A stretch of 51,040 nucleotides of DNA. Origin: UBA5266 sp964610025 (GTDB taxonomy: Bacteria > Bacteroidota > Bacteroidia > Bacteroidales > WCHB1-69). Made by a program: the position numbers and the translations under genes. The stretch's first letter is position 1. Each line of letters opens with the position of its first letter. A model generated the notes under the pieces. The model searched no databases. It was not told the DNA's origin and worked only from the letters and a program-made list of their open reading frames with translations. The stretch is taken from the NCBI GenBank assembly GCA_964610025.1, contig CAZSTX010000008.1, positions 1-51,040 of the forward strand, read 5' to 3'. Positions 27,526-36,025 of this stretch are shown in pieces.

Positions 27526-27629
27526 ATATTTTAATACATATAAAAAATAATTAAATAACTATGAATAAAATATTTTTGGGTTCTGATAATTTAAAAAAAA
27601 AACGCTTATATGCATCTTGTTTATGATTT

Positions 27630-27906
27630 TTTTGCAAAATTAAACTTTTTTTTCTAATGCAAAATCTGGGTTTAATTTTTGTAACATTAGCTTATAATTT
27701 TATGTCTATTTTTAGAATGTTTGTTTTGCAGAAAAAATGCAAAGAACATTATCTACATTACGTTTTAGGGTCTTACAATTATCGCTTATTCCCAAAAATC
27801 AATGGAAATTTAGTGTTAAATATTGCTCTAACTAAAAAAAAGACGAAGGTGGTTTGAAGACCTTTGGAACTACCCATTAAAAATCCCGCTAATTCCTAAT
27901 ATATAA
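27630..27906 (+). pseudogene. C-terminal remnant of an IS1380-type DDE transposase, frameshifted
   Basis: The frame with ATG at 27657 reads LAYNFMSIFRMFVLQ, the conserved ending helix of IS1380-like DDE transposases (usually AYN-[FL]-MSLFRQ). It continues to LVLNIALTKK. At a run of eight A's (27834-27841) the frame is lost to a quick TGA. Removing one A restores KRRRWFEDLWNY-type sequence through 27906, matching the KRR-x-WF-x-GLW end of the family. Upstream residues to about 27630 (FFCKIKLFF) fit the same protein, but an in-frame stop precedes them. Only the last quarter survives, so it is inactive. The family name is from memory of the motif. Confidence 0.65.
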
Positions 27907-27955
27907 TTTTGGGTTAATATATTATAATTTTCTTTTTTCTTATAAAATATTTTAG

Positions 27956-27963
27956 TATTTTTG
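27956..27963 (+). promoter_or_regulatory. -7 promoter element for the PorP/SprF operon
   Basis: TATTTTTG, 41 bases before the ATG at 28005. It is the only TAnnTTTG match in that spacer. Confidence 0.55.
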
Positions 27964-28004
27964 TTGAAAATTTCATTTTAATAAAAACATGCAAAATTAA
28001 AATA

Positions 28005-29042
28005 ATGAATATTATTAATTGTTTTTTTAAACAAGCTATTTTTGTGCTATTATTATTTTTTGTGAGTAATTTTTCAATAGCACAAGATATTCATTTTTCA
28101 CAATTTTGGATGAACCCTATTGCTGTTAATCCTGCAAACGTTGGTTTTTATGATGGTAATTTTCGCATAGGTACTTATAGTCGTTCACAATGGTTTTCTG
28201 TAACTAAAGCTTATCAAACTAATGGATTATGGTTTGACTTACCTTTAGCAAAACGTTCATCACATCAAGATATATTTGGATTAGGAATGACTTTCGATTT
28301 TGACCGTGCAGGAGATTCAAAATATACTTCTTTACAATCGAATATTATGTTTTCTTATATTCGTGCCCTAAATCGAAAAAACAATCATTTTCTCATGTTA
28401 GGACTTTCAGGAGGAATTGCCCAGCGTACAATTAACTATGCCTCTCTCTCTTTTGATGAGCAATTTAGAGAAGATCTATACAATAGCAGCAATCCTATTA
28501 CAGAAAACTTCCCGACTTCTTCTTTTCTTTTTGGCGATTGTGCTATTGGCATACAATGGTTTTATCAACCTTCGGAAGCCTTTTATTATCAGTTAGGTAT
28601 TAGTGCATTTCATCTTAATCGTCCGCATCAATCTTTATTAAAAGATAAAAGCATTTATCTACCTATCAAAGGACATATTCAATTCAGTGCTGGATTTGGC
28701 ATTAATAGCAATATGATTATTACTCCAAGTGTTTTCTATTCACAACAAAAACAATACCGAGAATTATTATTAGGTTGTCTTTATACATATATTATTAGTC
28801 GTGATTTAGAAGGTGTTTTGCAAAAATTTGAAATTGGATTAGATTATCGTTGGAATGATGCTATTTACATTGTTATGGGGAGCGAATTTAAACGTATTCG
28901 TATTAATGTAAGTTACGATTTTAACATTTCAAAATTATTACCCGCAAGTGATGCAAGAGGAGGAATAGAAATCAGTTTATATTATATTTTTAAAAAGAAA
29001 AAAATATTTAAACGACAAAGTATACCATGCCCAATTTTTTAA
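28005..29042 (+). CDS. PorP/SprF-family type IX secretion outer membrane protein
   Basis: The 345-residue protein has a signal peptide ending SIAQD (about residue 26), followed at once by the family hallmark IHFSQFWMNPIAVNPANVGFYDG. PorP/SprF proteins are outer-membrane beta-barrels that dock secreted substrates or adhesins of the type IX system at the cell surface. Length and aromatic beta-strand pattern agree. The next gene, 13 bases on, encodes a PD40/OmpA-type periplasmic partner, a pairing seen repeatedly in Bacteroidota. No large secreted adhesin with a C-terminal sorting domain is adjacent, so the client is not visible here. Confidence 0.93.
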   Translation: MNIINCFFKQAIFVLLLFFVSNFSIAQDIHFSQFWMNPIAVNPANVGFYDGNFRIGTYSRSQWFSVTKAYQTNGLWFDLPLAKRSSHQDIFGLGMTFDFDRAGDSKYTSLQSNIMFSYIRALNRKNNHFLMLGLSGGIAQRTINYASLSFDEQFREDLYNSSNPITENFPTSSFLFGDCAIGIQWFYQPSEAFYYQLGISAFHLNRPHQSLLKDKSIYLPIKGHIQFSAGFGINSNMIITPSVFYSQQKQYRELLLGCLYTYIISRDLEGVLQKFEIGLDYRWNDAIYIVMGSEFKRIRINVSYDFNISKLLPASDARGGIEISLYYIFKKKKIFKRQSIPCPIF

Positions 29043-29055
29043 AACAATATAACAA

Positions 29056-31332
29056 ATGCTAAAGAAATATATTTTATGTTGGCTATTTATTGTTCCATTA
29101 TTAGTCGTTGCACAAAAAAACGACGAGCTATTGGAACAGGCTATTATAGCAACAAAAGAAAAAGATTATCAAGCTGCATGTTATTTTTACCAAAAATACA
29201 TTTCACAAACATCTCCTTCTGATCCTTCTATTTATTTCTTATATGCCGATGCCTTACGTCTATCCTACCTCTATAATGAAGCAGAATATATGTTTGAAAA
29301 AGGGCTGCTTTTAGATAGCAATCATCGTTACCCAGAAGGTCTTTTTTTGTTAGCATTGGTAAAGAAAAACAATGCAAAATACAATGAAGCATTAGCATTA
29401 CTCGAAAAATACAAATCTATCTATCACATAGACACTTCTATTTTTTCAAAACGTCTCGCTGTTGAGTTAGAAGCCTGCAAACAAGCAATAATTATTCTAA
29501 CCGATACCCTTCCTGTTTTTATAGAAAAACTGAATGAATGCATCAATACTCCTTACTCTGAATTTAATGCTATACAACTTGAAGATACAGCTTTATATTT
29601 TTCGGCTTTACGCCCATTTACTAGCAACGAAAACACGCATATCATAGAAGATTTTTATACTTCTACTATTTATTCAACTCGTTTTGAAGTTAATGGTTAT
29701 TCAACTCCTATTCCTATTTCTAAAAAAATTAACAATCCAAAATATCATAATGCTAATTTTTGCTTTAATCACGATAAAAGTAAAATTTATTTTAGCCGAA
29801 CACCCAATGGTAAAACAACGAATATTTGGGTTGCCGAATGGAATAAAAATAATTGGAAAAAACCAAAACCTCTTCCTCCAATTGTCAATCATAATACTTC
29901 TAATAATACACAACCCAATATTGTTCAATTAGATGATGAAAACGAAATTTTATATTTTGTTTCTGACCGTCCTGGCGGTATTGGTGGAATGGATATATGG
30001 TATGTCATTATAAGCAATGGCAATTTTGGTGAAGCCATTAATCTTGGTAGTAATATTAATACTCCTGGAAACGAAATTACTCCCTTTTATTATTCCGAAA
30101 AACAAGTACTTTATTTTAGTTCCGATTGGCACAGTGGTTTAGGTGGTTATGATATTTTTAAAGCAAAAGGTTCTATGAGTGCATGGGAAGATCCAAAAAA
30201 TATGGGATTCCCAATTAATTCTCCAGCTAATGATATTTATTTTACTATTAATGAAGTAGATAGCGATGGATACTTTGCCTCTAATCGTCAATCGGCTTAT
30301 GCCATAAAAAATGCAACCTGTTGTAATGATATTTTCTTATACGAATGGACGCCTATGAAGGAAAAATATCATATTGATACTTTATGGGTTAAAGATTCTA
30401 TTAGTACGATACAACTTTTAACAAAAATTTTACCCATTGACCTTTATTTTCATAACGACGAACCTGACCCAAAAACATTAGCTATTACTACCAATAAAAA
30501 CTACAAACAAACATTAGATGAGTATATTACTTTACAAAATCTCTATCGAGAAGAATACTCAATGGGCTTAGAAAATCGAGAAAAAGAAGAGGCTATAGCA
30601 AAAATTGATAATTTTTTTAATGATTATGTTATAAAAGGTTATGATTTGCTTGAGCAATTTACTTCGCTATTAATTAGAGATTTACAAAGAGGAAAATCTA
30701 TCAATATTACAGTAAGCGGTTTTGCTAGTCCTCTTTTCTCTAGTGAATATAATATTAATCTTTCTTTACGTCGTATTGAAAGTTTAAAAAATTATCTACG
30801 AATATATAAAAATGGGATTTTTATTCCTTACATGAATGGCATAGAAAAAAACCAATTAAAAATCATCAATGCTCCTAAAGGAAAAACAATGGCAAAAGAA
30901 TATGTGAGCGACAATCCTAACGACAAGCGTAACTCTATCTACAGCATGGCAGCAGCATTAGAAAGAAGAATACAGATATTTGGTTATGACGAAGATACTA
31001 TTATAAACATAGAAAATGATTTTTTTCTATCTATTCCCGATTCAGTACTTATTTTTAATCCTTTAGAAAAAGACATAAGTACTTATGTTAAATATATCGA
31101 AATAAAAAACTGGAGTAATGACACTATTATTCTTGAAAATAAAACAAATCATTCAAAATATTATGATAGTCAATTAGAAAAAAACATACTACTTCCTAAT
31201 GAGAGCGTTTTTTTAACATTAACGCTTTATTATCGTATTTTTAAAATATCATCTTCATTTACAATAAATTTAACTGCAAAAAACACAAATTTACAAAAGG
31301 ATATTAATATTAAATGTATGCTAAATCAATAA
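29056..31332 (+). CDS. TPR-PD40-OmpA-like envelope protein (PorE-like)
   Basis: The 758-residue protein has a signal peptide (about 1-19, ending VVAQK). Then come TPR-like helices (about 20-140), PD40/WD40-like blades (about 230-430: KIYFSRTPNGKTTNIWVAEW, ILYFVSDRPGGIGGMDIW, VLYFSSDWHSGLGGYDIF), and an OmpA-type segment near 540-640 with SSEYNINLSLRRIESLKNYL. This order resembles PorE, which links the type IX machinery to peptidoglycan. The usual D of the OmpA GHTD motif is replaced by GFASP, as in some Bacteroidota homologues. It forms a pair with the PorP/SprF gene. A long C-terminal beta tail (about 660-758) is of unknown role. Confidence 0.85.
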   Translation: MLKKYILCWLFIVPLLVVAQKNDELLEQAIIATKEKDYQAACYFYQKYISQTSPSDPSIYFLYADALRLSYLYNEAEYMFEKGLLLDSNHRYPEGLFLLALVKKNNAKYNEALALLEKYKSIYHIDTSIFSKRLAVELEACKQAIIILTDTLPVFIEKLNECINTPYSEFNAIQLEDTALYFSALRPFTSNENTHIIEDFYTSTIYSTRFEVNGYSTPIPISKKINNPKYHNANFCFNHDKSKIYFSRTPNGKTTNIWVAEWNKNNWKKPKPLPPIVNHNTSNNTQPNIVQLDDENEILYFVSDRPGGIGGMDIWYVIISNGNFGEAINLGSNINTPGNEITPFYYSEKQVLYFSSDWHSGLGGYDIFKAKGSMSAWEDPKNMGFPINSPANDIYFTINEVDSDGYFASNRQSAYAIKNATCCNDIFLYEWTPMKEKYHIDTLWVKDSISTIQLLTKILPIDLYFHNDEPDPKTLAITTNKNYKQTLDEYITLQNLYREEYSMGLENREKEEAIAKIDNFFNDYVIKGYDLLEQFTSLLIRDLQRGKSINITVSGFASPLFSSEYNINLSLRRIESLKNYLRIYKNGIFIPYMNGIEKNQLKIINAPKGKTMAKEYVSDNPNDKRNSIYSMAAALERRIQIFGYDEDTIINIENDFFLSIPDSVLIFNPLEKDISTYVKYIEIKNWSNDTIILENKTNHSKYYDSQLEKNILLPNESVFLTLTLYYRIFKISSSFTINLTAKNTNLQKDINIKCMLNQ

Positions 31333-31340
31333 AAATTAAT

Positions 31341-32258
31341 TTATACTTCTATTATCATCCCTTCTTCGGCTCCTATTGTTTTAGGAAAAACCATACGCGC
31401 TTCATTAATTAAATCGTCTGTATTAGCATAACGATTCGAGTAATGTCCTAATAATAAAGATTTCACATTTGCTAATTTTGCTATTTGAGCTGCTTGGGCA
31501 GCTGTAGAATGTAATTTTTCTTCTGCAACATGTTCCATATTGTTCATAAAAGTTGCTTCATGATATAATAAATCGGCATTTTTAATAAACGGAATTATTT
31601 TTTCAGAATATGCAGTATCAGAACAATAAGCAAAACTTTTTGGGCTATGAGAAGATGGAGATGTAATTTCTGCATTTTTAAATACCCTATTTTTTTCTTC
31701 ATCAATATAGTCTTCGCCTGCTTTGATTCGCAATATTGTTTCAGGCGAAAGTTGGTATTTTTTTACAAATTCTTTATTGATATTAATAGTTCTTTTTTTC
31801 TCTCTAAAAACAAAACCATTTGTTGGAATACTATGTAATAATGGAAATGTTTCTACACAAATTGCTTCATCTTCATAAATAATTGCTTGTTCATTTTCTT
31901 CTATTTCATGAAAAAACAATGGGTAACATAATGTTGTATTTCCTGCTATCATTTGAATGTTAATAATTTCTTTTAACATTTTATGGGAATAAATATGCAC
32001 AGGGTCTTTTCTGCCAAACAAATGAAATGTTGAAAGCAAACATACTAATCCAAAATAATGGTCTCCATGTAAATGCGATATAAAAATCCGATTAATTTTT
32101 TGCATACGAATACCCATATTTTTTAATCGCATTTGCATCCCTTCACTACAATCAATTAAAAAAAAGTTACCTTCTCTTTTTAAAGCAAAAGCACTAGAAA
32201 TACGAGAACCTACAGGCGTAGCCGAACCACAACCAATAACAAACAATTTGAATCCCAT
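31341..32258 (-). CDS. rnz: ribonuclease Z
   Basis: This endonuclease trims the 3' end of pre-tRNAs. The 305 residues are the short bacterial form. The zinc motif is SHLHGDHYFG (His62, His64, Asp66, His67). LLYHEATF, KLHSTAAQAA and LLLGHYSNRY supply the other metal and substrate residues. The start codon lies one base after the flotillin gene's stop, and the stop is 8 bases from that of the converging PD40/OmpA gene. It is third in the NfeD-flotillin-rnz operon. Confidence 0.95.
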   Translation of the reverse strand: MGFKLFVIGCGSATPVGSRISSAFALKREGNFFLIDCSEGMQMRLKNMGIRMQKINRIFISHLHGDHYFGLVCLLSTFHLFGRKDPVHIYSHKMLKEIINIQMIAGNTTLCYPLFFHEIEENEQAIIYEDEAICVETFPLLHSIPTNGFVFREKKRTININKEFVKKYQLSPETILRIKAGEDYIDEEKNRVFKNAEITSPSSHSPKSFAYCSDTAYSEKIIPFIKNADLLYHEATFMNNMEHVAEEKLHSTAAQAAQIAKLANVKSLLLGHYSNRYANTDDLINEARMVFPKTIGAEEGMIIEV

Positions 32259-32259
32259 A

Positions 32260-33729
32260 TTATTTTTCTCGATTCTTATTTTCCTTTTTATCAGTTGTTT
32301 TTTCTTCTTTTTCTATAATATTATCTTCGATTTTTATTTTTTCTTTATTGTTTTCTTTTCCGAGATAATCAGGTAATTTCATTCCAGCCATATTAAACAA
32401 ATCATTGAGAGGAGGCACCGAGTTCATCAATCCTGACACAAAATTAGCAGTAGTGGTTTTTTCTCCTTTTGCATTATTGCCATCCCAAACCATTATTTTA
32501 TCTATCTTAAGATTACGTATTGCTTCAACTTGTGTTTTAACTAATTCGGGAAGTTTTTCAGCAATCAAATAAGTAACTGCGTTTTTAGTATCTCCGCCAG
32601 CAGCTTGTACTAATTGTTTGTACCCTTCTGCTTGTTTTGAAAGAATTTCGTAAATACCTTTTCCTTCTGCTTCCATTTTTGCAAAAATAGCGTCTGCCTC
32701 ACCTCGTGCTTTGCGACGATATGTTTCTGCTTCGGCTTCAGCATTAATAATCGCTTTTTCTTTTTCTATTTCGGCAGTAACTACTACATTGGCTTTTTGA
32801 GTAGCTTTTTCTCTTTCAGCACGCGTTGTTTCAGCCTGTTTTTCTGCTTCGTAAGCTTCTTGTAAGGCTTTTGCTTGTTGCACTTTCTCTGCTGCTACTG
32901 CTTTTTTCATCGCTTCTGCTTCACGTTCACGACGATCAGCATCAGAATTAGCAATAATTATTTTTGCTTGATTTTCTCCCGAAACAGCTGTTGCATTAGC
33001 ATCGGCAGTACGAATACGTGTATCTCTTTCTGTTTCTGCAATACGAATATCTTTATCTCGATTGGCTTCTGCTTTTCCGATTTCTCCAAATCGTTCTTGT
33101 TCGGCAACACTTTTCTTCGCTTCGTTAATAGCTTTTGCAGCAGCTTCTTTTCCTAAAGCTTCAATATAACCTGACTCATCTCTTATATCTGTAACATTTA
33201 CATTAATGAGCTTTAACCCAATCTTTCGCATTTCTTGCTCTACGTTTTGACTAATATTAATAAGAAATTTATCTCTATCTGCATTTATTTCTTCTATATC
33301 CATCGTTGCAATTACTAAACGCAACTGCCCGAAAAGAATATCTTTAGCCAACTCTTGTATTTGTTCCGACCTCAATCCTAATAAACGTTCTGCTGCATTA
33401 TTCATATTGTCGGGTTCGGTAGAAATTCCTACTGTAAAACGACAAGGAACATCAACACGAATGTTTTGGCGACTCAATGCATTTGTTAAATTACACTCTA
33501 TAGAAATAGGCGTTAAATCTAAAAAAGCATAATTTTGAAATACTGGCCATATAAATGCCGCCCCTCCGTGAATGCATTTTCCTGAACTATGCCCACCACT
33601 AGCATTTTTTCCTGTTTTTCCGTAAACTACTAATATTTTATCTGAAGGACAACGTTTGTATCTACTTAAAATAGCTGCAAACGTTATAAAAAAAACTGCT
33701 ACAACAACGATAATTAAAAAAGCTAACAT
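32260..33729 (-). CDS. flotillin-like SPFH membrane protein
   Basis: The 489-residue protein starts with a transmembrane helix (about 2-20). An SPFH domain follows (about 30-190), with CNLTNALSRQNIRVDVPCRFTVG-type sequence. Next is a long coiled coil rich in Ala, Glu and Lys (about 190-345) and a C-terminal flotillin segment (about 350-420, KIMVWDG). The tail past 455 is charged and low-complexity. Flotillins oligomerise into lipid-ordered membrane microdomains and are usually encoded beside an NfeD-type protein, as here, with a 22-base gap. It matches the YqiK/YuaG branch rather than the short FloA type. Confidence 0.93.
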   Translation of the reverse strand: MLAFLIIVVVAVFFITFAAILSRYKRCPSDKILVVYGKTGKNASGGHSSGKCIHGGAAFIWPVFQNYAFLDLTPISIECNLTNALSRQNIRVDVPCRFTVGISTEPDNMNNAAERLLGLRSEQIQELAKDILFGQLRLVIATMDIEEINADRDKFLINISQNVEQEMRKIGLKLINVNVTDIRDESGYIEALGKEAAAKAINEAKKSVAEQERFGEIGKAEANRDKDIRIAETERDTRIRTADANATAVSGENQAKIIIANSDADRREREAEAMKKAVAAEKVQQAKALQEAYEAEKQAETTRAEREKATQKANVVVTAEIEKEKAIINAEAEAETYRRKARGEADAIFAKMEAEGKGIYEILSKQAEGYKQLVQAAGGDTKNAVTYLIAEKLPELVKTQVEAIRNLKIDKIMVWDGNNAKGEKTTTANFVSGLMNSVPPLNDLFNMAGMKLPDYLGKENNKEKIKIEDNIIEKEEKTTDKKENKNREK

Positions 33730-33751
33730 AATAATTTTTATTTAATGATTT

Positions 33752-34327
33752 TTATATTTTTTCTACACATAATACATTCCCTTCTACTACTTCTTTGATT
33801 ATAACAATATTTCCTGTTTTTAGCATTTCTCCTTTTGTAATTGCATCATATTCTCTAACGCTATTTTGAATACTTACTTGTATTTTCCCTTTTCCTTCTG
33901 CATTGCTTGGAATAGGAATATAAACAGTTGCAGTTAATCCAATGGCTTGTTGAATATTAATATTGCCACTTTCAACCATTTTGCTTAATCCATAAAAAAT
34001 AAACATGACTCCAGCTACTAAAAAAACACCAACAAATACAGATATAATTATTATCCAAATTTTACTATCTAATAACTTATCAAAAACAATGTATGACCAA
34101 CTAAAACCTAAAAAAAAGTTAATAAAATTCCGAAAAGTAAACAATTGAAAAGGAGTTGAAGTTAATTCAGTTATAGATGTATCGCCTAAATTTGTAGAAA
34201 AATCAACATCAGAATCCATTCCGATAAAAGTCATAATCATTTGTATAATAAATATTAAACTTGTCGAAAGAGCTATTATCCATGCTGTCTGCTGAATAAT
34301 ATCCATTGAAGCCCACCATATTTCCAT
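33752..34327 (-). CDS. NfeD-like partner of flotillin
   Basis: The chosen start at 34327 gives MEIWWASMDIIQQ and 191 residues. A TTG at 34352-34354 gives a longer frame, but it lies inside the -7 element TAATTTTG, so it would not be translated. An ATG at 34333 is also possible. Three membrane helices lie in the first 120 residues, followed by a C-terminal OB-fold-like domain (about 125-190: GLTATVYIPIPSNAEGKGKI through LCVEKI) typical of NfeD1b/YuaF proteins. These act together with flotillins in membrane organisation. It is the first gene of the three-gene operon. Confidence 0.88.
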   Translation of the reverse strand: MEIWWASMDIIQQTAWIIALSTSLIFIIQMIMTFIGMDSDVDFSTNLGDTSITELTSTPFQLFTFRNFINFFLGFSWSYIVFDKLLDSKIWIIIISVFVGVFLVAGVMFIFYGLSKMVESGNINIQQAIGLTATVYIPIPSNAEGKGKIQVSIQNSVREYDAITKGEMLKTGNIVIIKEVVEGNVLCVEKI

Positions 34328-34351
34328 AATCATTAATAATATAAGTTTCCG

Positions 34352-34359
34352 CAAAATTA
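34352..34359 (-). promoter_or_regulatory. -7 promoter element for NfeD-flotillin-rnz
   Basis: On the minus strand this reads TAATTTTG. It overlaps the alternative TTG start and so supports an ATG further downstream at 34327 or 34333. Confidence 0.55.
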
Positions 34360-34532
34360 CTTATTTTTTATAAATAAAAGATATTTATTTATGTTTTTAT
34401 GTAATATTTTTATAAGTTTTAAATATCTATATAGTTAATATTATCATAAATAAAAAAGAAAATACTTGCAAAATAATTCTATTTACATTTTTACGTTATA
34501 CAATATATTGGGAATTTAATATTATTTTTATA

Positions 34533-35519
34533 ATGAAGAAAATAATCTTTTGGTTGCATAGTGCGCGTTATGTAGCTCTTCCTCAGAGCTTACTTCCTGC
34601 TTTATTGGCAGTCTGTATGGCGATGCAAGTTGATTCATTTTCATGGCAACTTGCTATTGTTGCATTAGTTGGAGTAATATTTACACATTTAGCTGCAAAT
34701 TTAACTGATGATTATTTTGACTTTCGTAAAAATAAAGAACAAATTTGTCAACAAAATCTTTCAAGTGTTTCGCCTATTCGAAAAGGGAAATGTAACTATT
34801 TAATAAACAATATTATTACAGAAAAAAAACTATTAAAAATCATTCTTTTTTTATTTTTAATAGGGCTTATATGCGCCAGTATTATTTTTATTTATAGAGG
34901 AATTATTATTCTTTATTTTATAATAATTACCGGATTTTTAAGCATTAGCTATTCAGGCTTTCCTTTACATTTAAGTTATCATGGGTTAGGAGAAATTATT
35001 ATAGGTTTTATTTTTGGTCCACTGCTTATGTTAGGGGTATATTTTTCGGCAAGTGGTTCTTTTTCTTCATCAATATTGATTGTTTCTCTCATTATCGGAA
35101 ATTTAGTAAGCAATATCTTATTTTCTCATTCGATTATGGATATAAAAGCCGATAAAAACATGAATAAAAAAACATTAGCTATATTACTAAAAAGAAAACC
35201 ATTCGTATTTACAACTGCTTTTTTATTTAATATACTTCCTTATCTAATTTTAACTTATGGTATTATAATGAAATATCTTAATTTTTATTATAGCATTATT
35301 TTTTGCTTGTTGCCTTTGTCTATTTTATTATTTTATTTATTATTTCAGTATAATGTTCATCCTGAAAAGAAATATCGTAAACGATTTTGGATGGGACCTA
35401 TGGAACAATGGGAAGCTATCACAAAAGCAAACATTGACCAATTTATGATAAGATGGTATTTGGCACGCAATATTTGTATGTTTTTTTGTTTAATAATCGC
35501 TATAATTAGTTTTTTATAA
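34533..35519 (+). CDS. UbiA-family prenyltransferase (MenA-like)
   Basis: This multi-helix inner-membrane protein of 328 residues has the two aspartate motifs that bind prenyl diphosphate: NLTDDYFDFRKN (about residues 61-72) and SIMDIKADKNMNKKT (about 205-219). The family transfers isoprenoid chains to aromatic rings. MenA, which makes demethylmenaquinone, is the closest broad match, but no other menaquinone gene is near, so the acceptor is uncertain. I therefore give no gene symbol. Its stop codon overlaps the ATG of the DUF454 gene by one base, a sign of coupling. No clear -7 element was found upstream. Confidence 0.85.
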   Translation: MKKIIFWLHSARYVALPQSLLPALLAVCMAMQVDSFSWQLAIVALVGVIFTHLAANLTDDYFDFRKNKEQICQQNLSSVSPIRKGKCNYLINNIITEKKLLKIILFLFLIGLICASIIFIYRGIIILYFIIITGFLSISYSGFPLHLSYHGLGEIIIGFIFGPLLMLGVYFSASGSFSSSILIVSLIIGNLVSNILFSHSIMDIKADKNMNKKTLAILLKRKPFVFTTAFLFNILPYLILTYGIIMKYLNFYYSIIFCLLPLSILLFYLLFQYNVHPEKKYRKRFWMGPMEQWEAITKANIDQFMIRWYLARNICMFFCLIIAIISFL

Positions 35520-35881
35520 TGTTACGTTATTCATTAATTGCAATAGGATTTATCTCGCTTTTTTTAGGTGTTATTGGAATTTTTGTTCCATTGCTACCTA
35601 CCACTCCCTTTTTACTACTTACTTCTTTTTTATTTTATAAAAGCTCTCCACGTTTACAACAATGGCTTTTAAAAAATCCCTATTTAGGCAAGTATATTTC
35701 TGATTTTCAAATCCATAAATCTATTTCAAAAAAAGTGAAAATATTTTCTCTCTCTTTACTTTGAATAACAATTTTAAGTACTTCTATTTTTTTTATTAGT
35801 ATTAATTGGGTGCGTATACTTTTGATAATAATAGCAATAGCTGTTAGCATTCATATTTTGTCTTATAAAACATTGCAATAA
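35519..35881 (+). pseudogene. DUF454 (YbaN-like) membrane protein interrupted by one in-frame TGA
   Basis: The gene overlaps the prenyltransferase stop by one base. It encodes the opening GFISLFLGVIGIFVPLLPTTPFLLL and SSPRLQQWLLKNPYLGKYI, hallmarks of DUF454. At codon 82 (35762-35764) there is a TGA. Translation then resumes in the same frame for 38 codons (ITILSTSIFFISINWVRILL through YKTLQ) to TAA at 35879-35881. That is the normal end of the family, including NWVRI. Family members often carry Trp at this place, so TGG to TGA is a plausible change. Genuine stops in this window include TGA, so recoding is unlikely. This is best read as a recent nonsense mutation, or a sequencing error. Confidence 0.85.
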
Positions 35882-35909
35882 GTATTTTTGTAAAGAGAAT
35901 TTAAAATAA

Positions 35910-35937
35910 TTGTCTATATATTTTTTTCCTACTTTTG
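35910..35937 (+). promoter_or_regulatory. promoter for uvrA
   Basis: TTG (35910-35912), 17 bases, then TACTTTTG (35930-35937): close to the Bacteroidota -33/-7 layout. A second TATTTTTG lies at 35883-35890. The leader to the uvrA ATG would be about 80 bases. Confidence 0.6.
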
Positions 35938-36025
35938 CATACAAATTAATCAATTATATAATTTATAATAAATCAATAGAATATAATATTTTTTATTTAA
36001 ATTGTATTTACTATAGACTAAAAAA

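Noticed and set aside
35762..35764. TGA read as an amino acid (recoded stop) in the DUF454 gene
   Set aside because: Other genes in the window end at TGA, there is no selenocysteine-type hairpin visible, and the family does not need an unusual residue there.
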